A stretch of DNA of 64,000 bases from Hybos culiciformis. Lineage: Eukaryota > Arthropoda > Insecta > Diptera > Hybotidae. Where the stretch lies: contig CAXFZM010000106.1 of NCBI GenBank assembly GCA_964007475.1, positions 193,501 through 257,500 on the forward strand. Direction: 5' to 3'. The translations under genes and the position numbers were made by a program. Positions 1-10,689 of this stretch are shown here, piece after piece; the first letter of the stretch is position 1, and every line of letters starts with the position of its first letter. The notes beneath the pieces were generated by a model, which saw nothing but the letters and a program-made list of their open reading frames with translations, had not been told where the DNA came from and made no database searches.

Positions 1-529
1 AGAAATGACGCTTCTTTCTGTGCAATTTTTACGAAAATCGGTTTTCTAGATCCGGAGAAATAAACGATAAGGTGAGCGAACCCCCTAACTTTAACACATA
101 AAATGTTGACTTTGGGCTGGTTTTTTGTTCATTACTCCGGCTCCAGACTTCGGTGGACCTCCTTTTTTGGCTTGAACTAAAGGTCTAGAAATTACGCTTC
201 TTTCTGTGCAATTTTTATGAAAATCGGTTTTCTAGATCCGGAGAAATAAACGATAAGGTGAGCAAACCCCTAACACATAAAATGTTGACTTTGGGCTGGT
301 TTTTTGTTCATTACTCCGGCTCCAGACTTCGGCGGACCTCCGTTTTTGGCTTAAACTAAAGGTCTAGAAATTACGCTTCTTTCTGTGCAATTTTTATGAA
401 AATCGGTTTTCTAGATCCGGAGAAATAATCGATAAGGTGAGCAAACCCCCTAACTTTAACACATAAAATGTTGACTTTGGGCTGGTTTTTTGTTCATTAC
501 TACGGCTCCAGACTTCGGCGGACCTCCGT
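1..529 (+). repeat. Duplicated block, copy 1 (offset 4272)
   Basis: Matches 4273-4801. Shared rare markers are AAATGACG at the start, TTTTTACGAAAATCGG, a 7-bp deletion giving AAACCCCTAACAC (267-276), AAATAATCG (425) and ACTACGG (499). The copies differ at CTTCGGTGG (150) versus CTTCGCTGG (about 4422). The left end may continue beyond the window. Confidence 0.75.
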
Positions 530-734
530 TTTTAGCTTAAATTAAAGGTCTAGAAATTACGCTTCTTTCTGTGCAATTTTTATGAAAATCGGTTTTCTAG
601 ATCGGGAGAAATAAACGATAAGGTGAGCAAACCCCCTAACTTTAACACATAAAATGTTGACTTTGGGCTGGGTTTATGTTCATTACTCCGGCTCCAGACT
701 TCGGCGGACCTCCGTTTTTGGCTTAAACTAAAGG

Positions 735-787
735 TCTAGAAATTACGCTTCTTTCTGTGCAATTTTTATGAAAATCGGTTTTCTAGA
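735..787. other. Dyad-symmetric segment of the monomer
   Basis: TCTAGAAA (735-742) and TTTCTAGA (780-787) are inverted repeats around 37 bp. Inside them, ATTTT and AAAAT flank TATG as a smaller inverted repeat. This segment is among the least variable parts of the monomer across the array. Confidence 0.6.
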
Positions 788-808
788 TCCGGAGAAATAA
801 ACGATAAG

Positions 809-883
809 GTGAGCAAACCCCCTAACTTTAACACATAAAATGTTGACTTTGGGCTGGTTTTTTGTTCATTACTCCGGCTCCAG
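809..883 (+). other. Intron-like cassette in the reference monomer
   Basis: AAG|GTGAGC at 806-814 fits the 5' splice-site consensus. CTAAC at 822-826 resembles a branch point, and a T-rich tract leads to CCAG ending at 883. This outlines a 75-nt intron, a common size in insects. Nearly all monomers keep the motifs in the same order. No expression evidence is available from sequence. Confidence 0.3.
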
Positions 884-1032
884 ACTTCGGTGGACCTCCG
901 TTTTTAGCTTAAATTAAAGGTCTAGAAATTACGCTTCTTTCTGTGCAATTTTTATGAAAATCGGTTTTCTAGATCCGGAGAAATAAACGATAAGGTGAGC
1001 AAACTCCCTAACTTTAACACATAAAATGTTGA

Positions 1033-3676
1033 CTTTGGGCTGGTTTTTTGTTCATTACTCCGGCTCCAGACCTCGGAGAACCTCCGTTTTTGGCTTAAAT
1101 TAAAGGTCTAGAAATTACGCTTCTTTCTATGCAATTTTTATGAAAATCGGTTTTCTAGATCCGGAGAAATAAACGATAAGGTGAGCAAACCCCCTAACTT
1201 TAACACATAAAATGTTGACTTTGGGCTGGTTTTTTGTTCATTACTCCGGCTCCAGACTTCGGCGGACCTCCTTTTTTGGCTTAAACTAAAGGTCTAGAAA
1301 TTACGCTTCTTTCTGTGCAATTTTTATGAAAATCGGTTTTCTAGATCCGGAGAAATAAACGATAAGGTGAGCAAACCCCCTAACTTTAACACATAAAATG
1401 TTGACTTTGGGCTGGTTTTTTGTTCATTACTCCGGCTCCAGACTTCGGCGGACCTCCGTTTTTAGCTTAAATTAAAGGTCTAGAAATTACGCTTCTTTCT
1501 GTGCAATTTTTATGAAAATCGGTTTTCTAGATCGGGAGAAATAAACGATAAGGTGAGCAAACCCCCTAACTTTAACACATAAAATGTTGACTTTGGGCTG
1601 GGTTTATGTTCATTACTCCGGCTCCAGACTTCGGCGGACCTCCGTTTTTGGCTTAAACTAAAGGTCTAGAAATTACGCTTCTTTCTGTGCAATTTTTATG
1701 AAAATCGGTTTTCTAGATCCGGAGAAATAAACGATAAGGTGAGCAAACCCCCTAACTTTAACACATAAAATGTTGACTTTGGGCTGGTTTTTTATTCATT
1801 ACTCCGGCTCCAGACTTCGGTGGACCTCCGTTTTTAGCTTAAATTAAAGGTCTAGAAATTACGCTTCTTTCTGTGCAATTTTTATGAAAATCGGTTTTCT
1901 AGATCCGGAGAAATAAACGATAAGGTGAGCAAACTCCCTAACTTTAACACATAAAATGTTGACTTTGGGCTGGTTTTTTGTTCATTACTGCGGCTCCAGA
2001 CCTCTGAGAACTTCCGTTTTTGGCTTAAATTAAAGGTCTAGAAATTACGCTTCTTTCTGTGCAATTTTTATGAAAATCGGTTTTCTAGATCCGGAGAAAT
2101 AAACGATAAGGTGAGCAAACCCCCTAACTTTAACACATAAAATGTTTACCTTGGGCTGGTTTTTTGTTCATTACTCCGGCTCCAGACCTCGGAGAACCTC
2201 CGTTTTTGGCTTAATTTAAAGGTCTAGAAATTACGCTTCTTTCTGTGCAATTTTTATGAAAATCGGTTTTCTAGATCCGGATTAATAAACGATAAGGTGA
2301 GCAAACCCCCTAAATTTAACACATAAAATGTTGACTTTGGGCTGGTTTTTTGTTCATTACTCCGGCTCTAGACCTCGGAGAACCTCCGTTTTTGGCTTAA
2401 ATTAAAGGTCTAGAAATTACGCTTCTTTCTGTGCAATTTTAATGAAAATCGGTTTTCTAGATCCAGAGAAATAAACGATAAGGTGAGCAAACCCCCTAAC
2501 TTTAACACATAAAATGTTGACTTTGGGCTGGTTTTTTGTTCATTACTCCGGCTCCAGACTTCGGCGGACCTCCTTTTTTGGCTTAAACTAAAGGTCTAGA
2601 AATTACGCTTCTTTCTGTGCAATTTTTATGAAAATCGGTTTTCTAGATCCGGAGAAATAAACGATAAGGTGAGCAAACCCCCTAACTTTAACACATAAAA
2701 TGTTGACTTTGGGCTGGGTTTTTGTTCATTACTCCGGCTCCAGACTTCGGCGGACCTCCGTTTTTGGCTTAAACTAAAGGTCTAGAAATTACGCTTCTTT
2801 CTGTGCAATTTTTATGAAAATCGGTTTTCTAGATCCGGAGAAATAAACGATAAGGTGAGCAAACCCCCTAACTTTAACACATAAAATGTTGACTTTGGGC
2901 TGGTTTTTTGTTCATTACTCCGGCTCCAGACTTCGGCGGACCTCCGTTTTTAGCTTAAATTAAAGGTCTAGAAATTACGCTTCTTTCTGTGCAATTTTTA
3001 TGAAAATCGGTTTTCTAGATCCAGAGAAATAAACGATAAGGTGAGCAAACCCCCTAACTTTAACACATAAAATGTTGACTTTGGGCTGGTTTTTTGTTCA
3101 TTACTCCGGCTCCAGACTTCGGCGGACCTCCTTTTTTGGCTTAAACTAAAGGTCTAGAAATTACGCTTCTTTCTGTGCAATTTTTATGAAAATCGGTTTT
3201 CTAGATCCGGAGAAATAAACGATAAGGTGAGCAAACCCCCTAACTTTAACACATAAAATGTTTACCTTGGGCTGGTTTTTTGTTCATTACTCCGGCTCGA
3301 GACCTCGGAGAACCTCCGTTTTTGGCTTAATTTAAAGGTCTAGAAATTACGCTTCTTTCTGTGCAATTTTTATGAAAATCGGTTTTCTAGATCCGGATTA
3401 ATAAACGATAAGGTGAGCAAACCCCCTAAATTTAACACATAAAATGTTGACTTTGGGCTGGTTTTTTGTTCATTACTCCGGCTCTAGACCTCGGAGAACC
3501 TCCGTTTTTGGCTTAAATTAAAGGTCTAGAAATTACGCTTCTTTCTGTGCAACTTTTATGAAAATCGGTTTTCTAGATCCAGAGAAATAAACGATAAGGT
3601 GAGCAAACCCCCTAACTTTAACACATAAAATAGTGACTTTGGGCTGGTTTTTTGTTCATTACTCCGGCTCCAGACC
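1033..3676 (+). repeat. Duplicated block of about 14 monomers, copy 1 (offset 6307)
   Basis: Matches 7340-9983 at a constant offset of 6307 bp. Shared rare markers: TTTCTATGC (1124/7431), GGGTTTATG (1600/7907), GGATTAATAAAC (2281/8588), GGCTCGAGACC (3294/9601) and AAAATAGTGAC (3631/9938). Few differences were seen, for example GATCGGGAG here against GATCCGGAG in copy 2, and CAATTTTTA here against CAATTGTTA near 9670. The block ends where CCTCGGAGA (here) and CTTCGGCGG (copy 2) part. Confidence 0.85.
1438..1989 (+). repeat. Five-monomer repeat, copy 2 (offset 930)
   Basis: Second copy of 508-1059. It is itself inside the larger block at 1033-3676, so part of the same series recurs again near 7.75-8.30 kb. 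Confidence 0.8.
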
Positions 3677-4272
3677 TCGGAGAACCTCCGTTTTTGGCTT
3701 AATTTAAAGGTCTAGAAATGACGCTTCTTTCTGTGCAATTTTTACGAAAATCGGTTTTCTAGATCCGGAGAAATAAACGATAAGGTGAGCGAACCCCCTA
3801 ACTTTAACACATAAAATGTTGACTTTGGGCTGGTTTTTTGTTCATTACTCCGGCTCCAGACTTCGGCGGACCTCCTTTTTTTGGCTTAAACTAAAGGTCT
3901 AGAAATTACGCTTCTTTCTGTGCAATTTTTATGAAAATCGGTTTTCTAGATCCGGAGAAATAAACGATAAGGTGAGCAAACCCCCTAACTTTAACACCTA
4001 AAATGTTGACTTTGGGCTGGTTTTTTGTTCATTACTCCGGCTCCAGACTTCGGCGGACCTCCTTTTTTGGCTTAAACTAAAGGTCTAGAAATTACGCTTC
4101 TTTCTGTGCAATTTTTATGAAAATCGGTTTTCTAGATCCAGAGAAATAAACGATAAGGTGAGCAAACCCCCTAACTTTAACACATAAAATGTTGACTTTG
4201 GGCTGGTTTTTTGTTCATTACTCCGGCTCCAGACCTCGGAGAACCTCCGTTTTTGGCTTAATTTAAAGGTCT

Positions 4273-4801
4273 AGAAATGACGCTTCTTTCTGTGCAATTT
4301 TTACGAAAATCGGTTTTCTAGATCCGGAGAAATAAACGATAAGGTGAGCGAACCCCCTAACTTTAACACATAAAATGTTGACTTTGGGCTGGTTTTTTGT
4401 TCATTACTCCGGCTCCAGACTTCGCTGGACCTCCTTTTTTGGCTTGAACTAAAGGTCTAGAAATTACGCTTCTTTCTGTGCAATTTTTATGAAAATCGGT
4501 TTTCTAGATCCGGAGAAATAAACGATAAGGTGAGCAAACCCCTAACACATAAAATGTTGACTTTGGGCTGGTTTTTTGTTCATTACTCCGGCTCCAGACT
4601 TCGGCGGACCTCCGTTTTTGGCTTAAACTAAAGGTCTAGAAATTACGCTTCTTTCTGTGCAATTTTTATGAAAATCGGTTTTCTAGATCCGGAGAAATAA
4701 TCGATAAGGTGAGCAAACCCCCTAACTTTAACACATAAAATGTTGACTTTGGGCTGGTTTTTTGTTCATTACTACGGCTCCAGACTTCGGCGGACCTCCT
4801 T
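4273..4801 (+). repeat. Duplicated block, copy 2 (offset 4272)
   Basis: Second copy of the block at 1-529. It shares the 7-bp deletion near 4541, AAATAATCG near 4697 and ACTACGG near 4771. It diverges after the CTTCGGCGGACCTCC segment, where this copy continues CTTTTTT and copy 1 CGTTTTTAG. Confidence 0.75.
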
Positions 4802-6484
4802 TTTTGGCTTAAACTAAAGGTCTAGAAATTACGCTTCTTTCTGTGCAATTTTTATGAAAACCGGTTTTCTAGATCCGGAGAAATAAACGATAAGGTGAGC
4901 AAACCCCCTAACTTTAACACATAAAATGTTGACTTTGGGCTGGTTTTTTGTTCATTACTCCGGCTCCAGACTTCGGCGGACCTCCTTTTTTGGCTTAAAC
5001 TAAAGGTCTAGAAATTACGCTTCTTTCTGTGCAATTTTTATGAAAATCGGTTTTCTAGATCCGGAGAAATAAACGATAAGGTGAGCAAACCCCCTAACTT
5101 TAACACATAAAATGTTGACTTTGGGCTGGTTTTTTGTTCATTACTCCGGCTCCAGACTTCGGTGGACCTCCTTTTTTGGCTTAAACTAAAGGTCTAGAAA
5201 TTACGCTTTTTTCTGTGCAATTTTTATGAAAATCGGTTTTCTAGATCCGGAGAAATAAACGATAAGGTGAGCAAACCCCCTAACTTTAACACATAAAATG
5301 TTGACTTTGGGCTGGTTTTTTGTTCATTACTCCGGCTCCAGACCTCGGAGAACCTCCGTTTTTGGCTTAAATTAAAGGTCTAGAAATTACGCTTCTTTCT
5401 GTGCAATTTTTATGAAAATCGGTTTTCTAGATCCGGAGAAATAATCGATAAGGTGAGCAAACCCCCTAACTTTAACACATAAAATGTTGACTTTGGGCTG
5501 GTTTTTTGTTCATTACTCCGGCTCCAGACTTCGGCGGACCTCCGTTTTTGGCTTAAATTAAAAGTCTAGAAATTACGCTTCTTTCTGTGCAATTGTTATG
5601 AAAATCGGTTTTCTAGATCCGGAGAAATAAACGATAAGGTTAGCAAACCCCCTAACTTTAACACATAAAATGTTGACTTTGGGCTGGTGTTTTGTTCATT
5701 ACTCCGGCTCCAGACTTCGGCGGACCTCCGTTTTTGACTTAAATTAAAGGTCTAGAAATTACGCTTCTTTCTGTGCAATTTTTATGAAAATCGGTTTTCT
5801 AGATCCGGAGAAATAAACGATAAGGTGAGCAAACCCCCTAACTTTAACACATAAAATGTTGATTTTGGGCTGGTTTTTTGTTCATTACTTCGGCTCCAGA
5901 CCTCGGAGAACCTCCGTTTTTGGCTTAAATTAAAGGTCTAGAAATTACGCTTCTTTCTGTGCAATTTTTATGAAAATCGGTTTTCTAGATCCGGAGAAAT
6001 AAACGATAAGGTGAGCAAACCTCCTAACTTTAACACATAAAATGTTGACTTTGGGCTGGTTTTTTGTTCATTACTCCGGCTCCAGACTTCGGCGGACCTC
6101 CTTTTTTGGCTTAAACTAAAGGTCTAGAAATTACGCTTCTTTCTGTGCAATTTTTATGAAAATCGGTTTTCTAGATCCGAAGAAATAAACGATAAGGTGA
6201 GCAAACCCCCTAACTTTAACACCTAAAATGTTGACTTTGGGCTGGTTTTTTGTTCATTTCTCCGGCTCCAGACCTCGGAGAACCTCCGTTTTTGGCTTGA
6301 ATTAAAGGTCTAGAACTTACGCTTCTTTTGGTGCAATTTTTATGAAAATCGGTTTTCTAGATCCGGAGAAATAAACGATAAGGTGAGCAAACCCCCTAAC
6401 TTTAACACATAAAATGTTGACCTTGGGCTGGTTTCTTGTTCATTACTCCGGCTCCAGACCTCGGAGAACCTCCGTTTTTGGCTT

Positions 6485-6532
6485 AAATTATAACGCTTCT
6501 TTCTGTGTAAATTATAACGCTTCTTTCTGTGC
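6485..6532 (+). repeat. 24-bp direct duplication inside a damaged monomer
   Basis: The segment AAATTATAACGCTTCTTTCT plus GTGT (6485-6508) is followed at once by the same 24 bases ending GTGC (6509-6532). The usual AAAGGTCTAGA segment, with its TCTAGA site, is missing here. The lesion shifts the frame and leaves a 64-codon open frame on the minus strand (6534-6340), which I do not regard as a gene. Confidence 0.85.
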
Positions 6533-6930
6533 ACTTTTTATCAAAATCGGTTTTCTAGATCCGGAGAAATAAACGATAAGATGAGCAAACCCCCTAACTT
6601 TAACACATAAAATGTTGACTTTGGGCTGGTTTTTTGTTCATTACTCCGGCTCCAGACTTCGGCGGACCTCCTTTTTTGGCTTAAACTAAAGGTCTAGAAA
6701 TTACGCTTCTTTCTGTGCAATTTTTATGAAAATCGGTTTTCTAGATCCGGAGAAGTAAACGATAAGGTGAGCAAACCCCCTAACTTTAACACATAAAATG
6801 TTGACTTTGGGCTGGTTTTTTGTTCATTACTCCGGCTCCAGACATCGGCGGACCTCCGTTTTTGGCTTAAATTAAAGGTCTAGAAAATACGCTTCTTTCT
6901 GTGCAATTTTTATGAAAATCGGTTTTCTAG

Positions 6931-6945
6931 ATCCGGAAACCCCCT
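6931..6945 (+). repeat. 22-bp deletion junction in a monomer
   Basis: CCGG at 6933-6936 is joined directly to AAACCCCCT. Compared with neighbouring monomers this lacks 22 bp, from AGAAATAAACG through GGTGAGC, including the AATAAA and GTGAGC motifs. Confidence 0.85.
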
Positions 6946-7339
6946 AACTTTAACACATAAAATGTTGACTTTGGGCTGGTTTTTTGTTCATTACTCCGGC
7001 TTTAGACCTCAGAGATCCTCCGTTTTTGGCTTAAATTAAAGGTCTAGAAATTACGCTTCTTTCTGTGCAATTTTTATGTAAATCGGTTTTCTAGATCCGG
7101 AGAAATAAACGATAAGGTGAGCAAACTCCCTTACTTTAACACATAAAATGTTGACTTTGGGCTGGTTTTTTGTTCATTACTCCGGCTCCAGACCTCTGAG
7201 AACTTCCGTTTTTGGCTTAAATTAAAGTCTAGAAATTACGCTTCTTTCTGTGCAATTTTTATGAAAATCGGTTTTCTAGATCCGGAGAAATAAACGATAA
7301 GGTGAGCAAACCCCCTAACTTTAACACATAAAATGTTTA

Positions 7340-9983
7340 CCTTGGGCTGGTTTTTTGTTCATTACTCCGGCTCCAGACCTCGGAGAACCTCCGTTTTTGG
7401 CTTAAATTAAAGGTCTAGAAATTACGCTTCTTTCTATGCAATTTTTATGAAAATCGGTTTTCTAGATCCGGAGAAATAAACGATAAGGTGAGCAAACCCC
7501 CTAACTTTAACACATAAAATGTTGACTTTGGGCTGGTTTTTTGTTCATTACTCCGGCTCCAGACTTCGGCGGACCTCCTTTTTTGGCTTAAACTAAAGGT
7601 CTAGAAATTACGCTTCTTTCTGTGCAATTTTTATGAAAATCGGTTTTCTAGATCCGGAGAAATAAACGATAAGGTGAGCAAACCCCCTAACTTTAACACA
7701 TAAAATGTTGACTTTGGGCTGGTTTTTTGTTCATTACTCCGGCTCCAGACTTCGGCGGACCTCCGTTTTTAGCTTAAATTAAAGGTCTAGAAATTACGCT
7801 TCTTTCTGTGCAATTTTTATGAAAATCGGTTTTCTAGATCCGGAGAAATAAACGATAAGGTGAGCAAACCCCCTAACTTTAACACATAAAATGTTGACTT
7901 TGGGCTGGGTTTATGTTCATTACTCCGGCTCCAGACTTCGGCGGACCTCCGTTTTTGGCTTAAACTAAAGGTCTAGAAATTACGCTTCTTTCTGTGCAAT
8001 TTTTATGAAAATCGGTTTTCTAGATCCGGAGAAATAAACGATAAGGTGAGCAAACCCCCTAACTTTAACACATAAAATGTTGACTTTGGGCTGGTTTTTT
8101 GTTCATTACTCCGGCTCCAGACTTCGGTGGACCTCCGTTTTTAGCTTAAATTAAAGGTCTAGAAATTACGCTTCTTTCTGTGCAATTTTTATGAAAATCG
8201 GTTTTCTAGATCCGGAGAAATAAACGATAAGGTGAGCAAACTCCCTAACTTTAACACATAAAATGTTGACTTTGGGCTGGTTTTTTGTTCATTACTGCGG
8301 CTCCAGACCTCTGAGAACTTCCGTTTTTGGCTTAAATTAAAGGTCTAGAAATTACGCTTCTTTCTGTGCAATTTTTATGAAAATCGGTTTTCTAGATCCG
8401 GAGAAATAAACGATAAGGTGAGCAAACCCCCTAACTTTAACACATAAAATGTTTACCTTGGGCTGGTTTTTTGTTCATTACTCCGGCTCCAGACCTCGGA
8501 GAACCTCCGTTTTTGGCTTAATTTAAAGGTCTAGAAATTACGCTTCTTTCTGTGCAATTTTTATGAAAATCGGTTTTCTAGATCCGGATTAATAAACGAT
8601 AAGGTGAGCAAACCCCCTAAATTTAACACATAAAATGTTGACTTTGGGCTGGTTTTTTGTTCATTACTCCGGCTCTAGACCTCGGAGAACCTCCGTTTTT
8701 GGCTTAAATTAAAGGTCTAGAAATTACGCTTCTTTCTGTGCAATTTTAATGAAAATCGGTTTTCTAGATCCAGAGAAATAAACGATAAGGTGAGCAAACC
8801 CCCTAACTTTAACACATAAAATGTTGACTTTGGGCTGGTTTTTTGTTCATTACTCCGGCTCCAGACTTCGGCGGACCTCCTTTTTTGGCTTAAACTAAAG
8901 GTCTAGAAATTACGCTTCTTTCTGTGCAATTTTTATGAAAATCGGTTTTCTAGATCCGGAGAAATAAACGATAAGGTGAGCAAACCCCCTAACTTTAACA
9001 CATAAAATGTTGACTTTGGGCTGGGTTTTTGTTCATTACTCCGGCTCCAGACTTCGGCGGACCTCCGTTTTTGGCTTAAACTAAAGGTCTAGAAATTACG
9101 CTTCTTTCTGTGCAATTTTTATGAAAATCGGTTTTCTAGATCCGGAGAAATAAACGATAAGGTGAGCAAACCCCCTAACTTTAACACATAAAATGTTGAC
9201 TTTGGGCTGGTTTTTTGTTCATTACTCCGGCTCCAGACTTCGGCGGACCTCCGTTTTTAGCTTAAATTAAAGGTCTAGAAATTACGCTTCTTTCTGTGCA
9301 ATTTTTATGAAAATCGGTTTTCTAGATCCAGAGAAATAAACGATAAGGTGAGCAAACCCCCTAACTTTAACACATAAAATGTTGACTTTGGGCTGGTTTT
9401 TTGTTCATTACTCCGGCTCCAGACTTCGGCGGACCTCCTTTTTTGGCTTAAACTAAAGGTCTAGAAATTACGCTTCTTTCTGTGCAATTTTTATGAAAAT
9501 CGGTTTTCTAGATCCGGAGAAATAAACGATAAGGTGAGCAAACCCCCTAACTTTAACACATAAAATGTTTACCTTGGGCTGGTTTTTTGTTCATTACTCC
9601 GGCTCGAGACCTCGGAGAACCTCCGTTTTTGGCTTAATTTAAAGGTCTAGAAATTACGCTTCTTTCTGTGCAATTGTTATGAAAATCGGTTTTCTAGATC
9701 CGGATTAATAAACGATAAGGTGAGCAAACCCCCTAAATTTAACACATAAAATGTTGACTTTGGGCTGGTTTTTTGTTCATTACTCCGGCTCTAGACCTCG
9801 GAGAACCTCCGTTTTTGGCTTAAATTAAAGGTCTAGAAATTACGCTTCTTTCTGTGCAACTTTTATGAAAATCGGTTTTCTAGATCCAGAGAAATAAACG
9901 ATAAGGTGAGCAAACCCCCTAACTTTAACACATAAAATAGTGACTTTGGGCTGGTTTTTTGTTCATTACTCCGGCTCCAGACT
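7340..9983 (+). repeat. Duplicated block of about 14 monomers, copy 2 (offset 6307)
   Basis: Second copy of 1033-3676; see that entry for markers. The offset is not a multiple of 186 because the intervening DNA has indels such as the 22-bp loss at 6936 and the 24-bp duplication at 6485-6532. Inside the block the offset is constant. Confidence 0.85.
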
Positions 9984-10689
9984 TCGGCGGACCTCCTTTT
10001 TTGGCTTAAACTAAAGGTCTAGAAATTACGCTTCTTTCTGTGCAATTTTTATGAAAATCGGTTTTCTAGATCCGGAGAAATAAACGATAAGGTGAGCAAA
10101 CCCCCTAACTTTAACACATAAAATGTTGACTTTGGGCTGGGTTTTTGTTCATTACTCCGGCTCCAGACTTCGGCGGACCTCCGTTTTTGGCTTAAACTAA
10201 AGGTCTAGAAATTACGCTTCTTTCTGTGCAATTTTTATGAAAATCGGTTTTCTAGATCCGGAGAAATAAACGATAAGGTGAGCAAACCCCCTAACTTTAA
10301 CACATAAAATGTTGACTTTGGGCTGGTTTTTTGTTCATTACTCCGGCTCCAGACTTCGGCGGACCTCCGTTTTTAGCTTAAATTAAAGGTCTAGAAATTA
10401 CGCTTCTTTCTGTGCAATTTTAATGAAAATCGGTTTTCTAGATCCGGAGAAATAAACGATAAGGTGAGCAAACTCCCTAACTTTAACACATAAAATGTTG
10501 ACTTTGGGCTGGTTTTTTGTTCATTACTGCGGCTCCAGACCTTTGAGAGCTTCCGTTTTTGGCTTAAATTAAAGGTCTAGAAATTACGCTTCTTTCTGTG
10601 CAATTTTTATGAAAATCGGTTTTCTAGATCCGGAGAAATAAACGATAAGGTGAGCAAACCCCCTAACTTTAACACATAAAATGTTTACC

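Larger units (their letters stand above)
735..920 (+). repeat. Reference satellite monomer (186 bp)
   Basis: Representative unit, phased at TCTAGA. By hand count it has 36 C and 35 G (38% GC) and 7 CpG, against about 6.8 expected from composition. Internal landmarks: TCTAGA at 735-740 and 782-787; an 8-bp inverted repeat at 735-742 / 780-787; AATAAA at 796-801; GTGAGC at 809-814; CTAAC within 822-826; a T-rich tract before CAG at 881-883; and the most variable stretch about 878-900. The length is exactly 62 codons, so reading frames stay in register from monomer to monomer, but all six are interrupted. The unit length is close to a nucleosome repeat. Confidence 0.9.
508..1059 (+). repeat. Five-monomer repeat, copy 1 (offset 930)
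   Basis: Matches 1438-1989 at a spacing of exactly 5 x 186 bp. Shared markers are GATCGGGAG (600/1530), GGGTTTATG (670/1600), CTTCGGTGG (887/1817) and AAACTCCC (1001/1931). The match ends where ACTCCGG changes to ACTGCGG at 1990. Confidence 0.8.

Noticed and set aside
815..835. CCCCCTAACTTTAACAC as telomeric repeat
   Set aside because: It resembles CCTAA only once per monomer and is not tandem, so it is not telomere repeat DNA.
880..900. CENP-B-box-like match in CTTCGGCGGACCTCCG
   Set aside because: It shares TTCG and the central A, but the essential CGGG end is not met, and the patch is the most variable part of the monomer.
6340..6534. 64-codon open frame on the minus strand in the satellite
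   Set aside because: It starts in the 24-bp duplication and runs through ordinary monomer sequence. The frame is closed in normal monomers, and the product has no recognisable domain.
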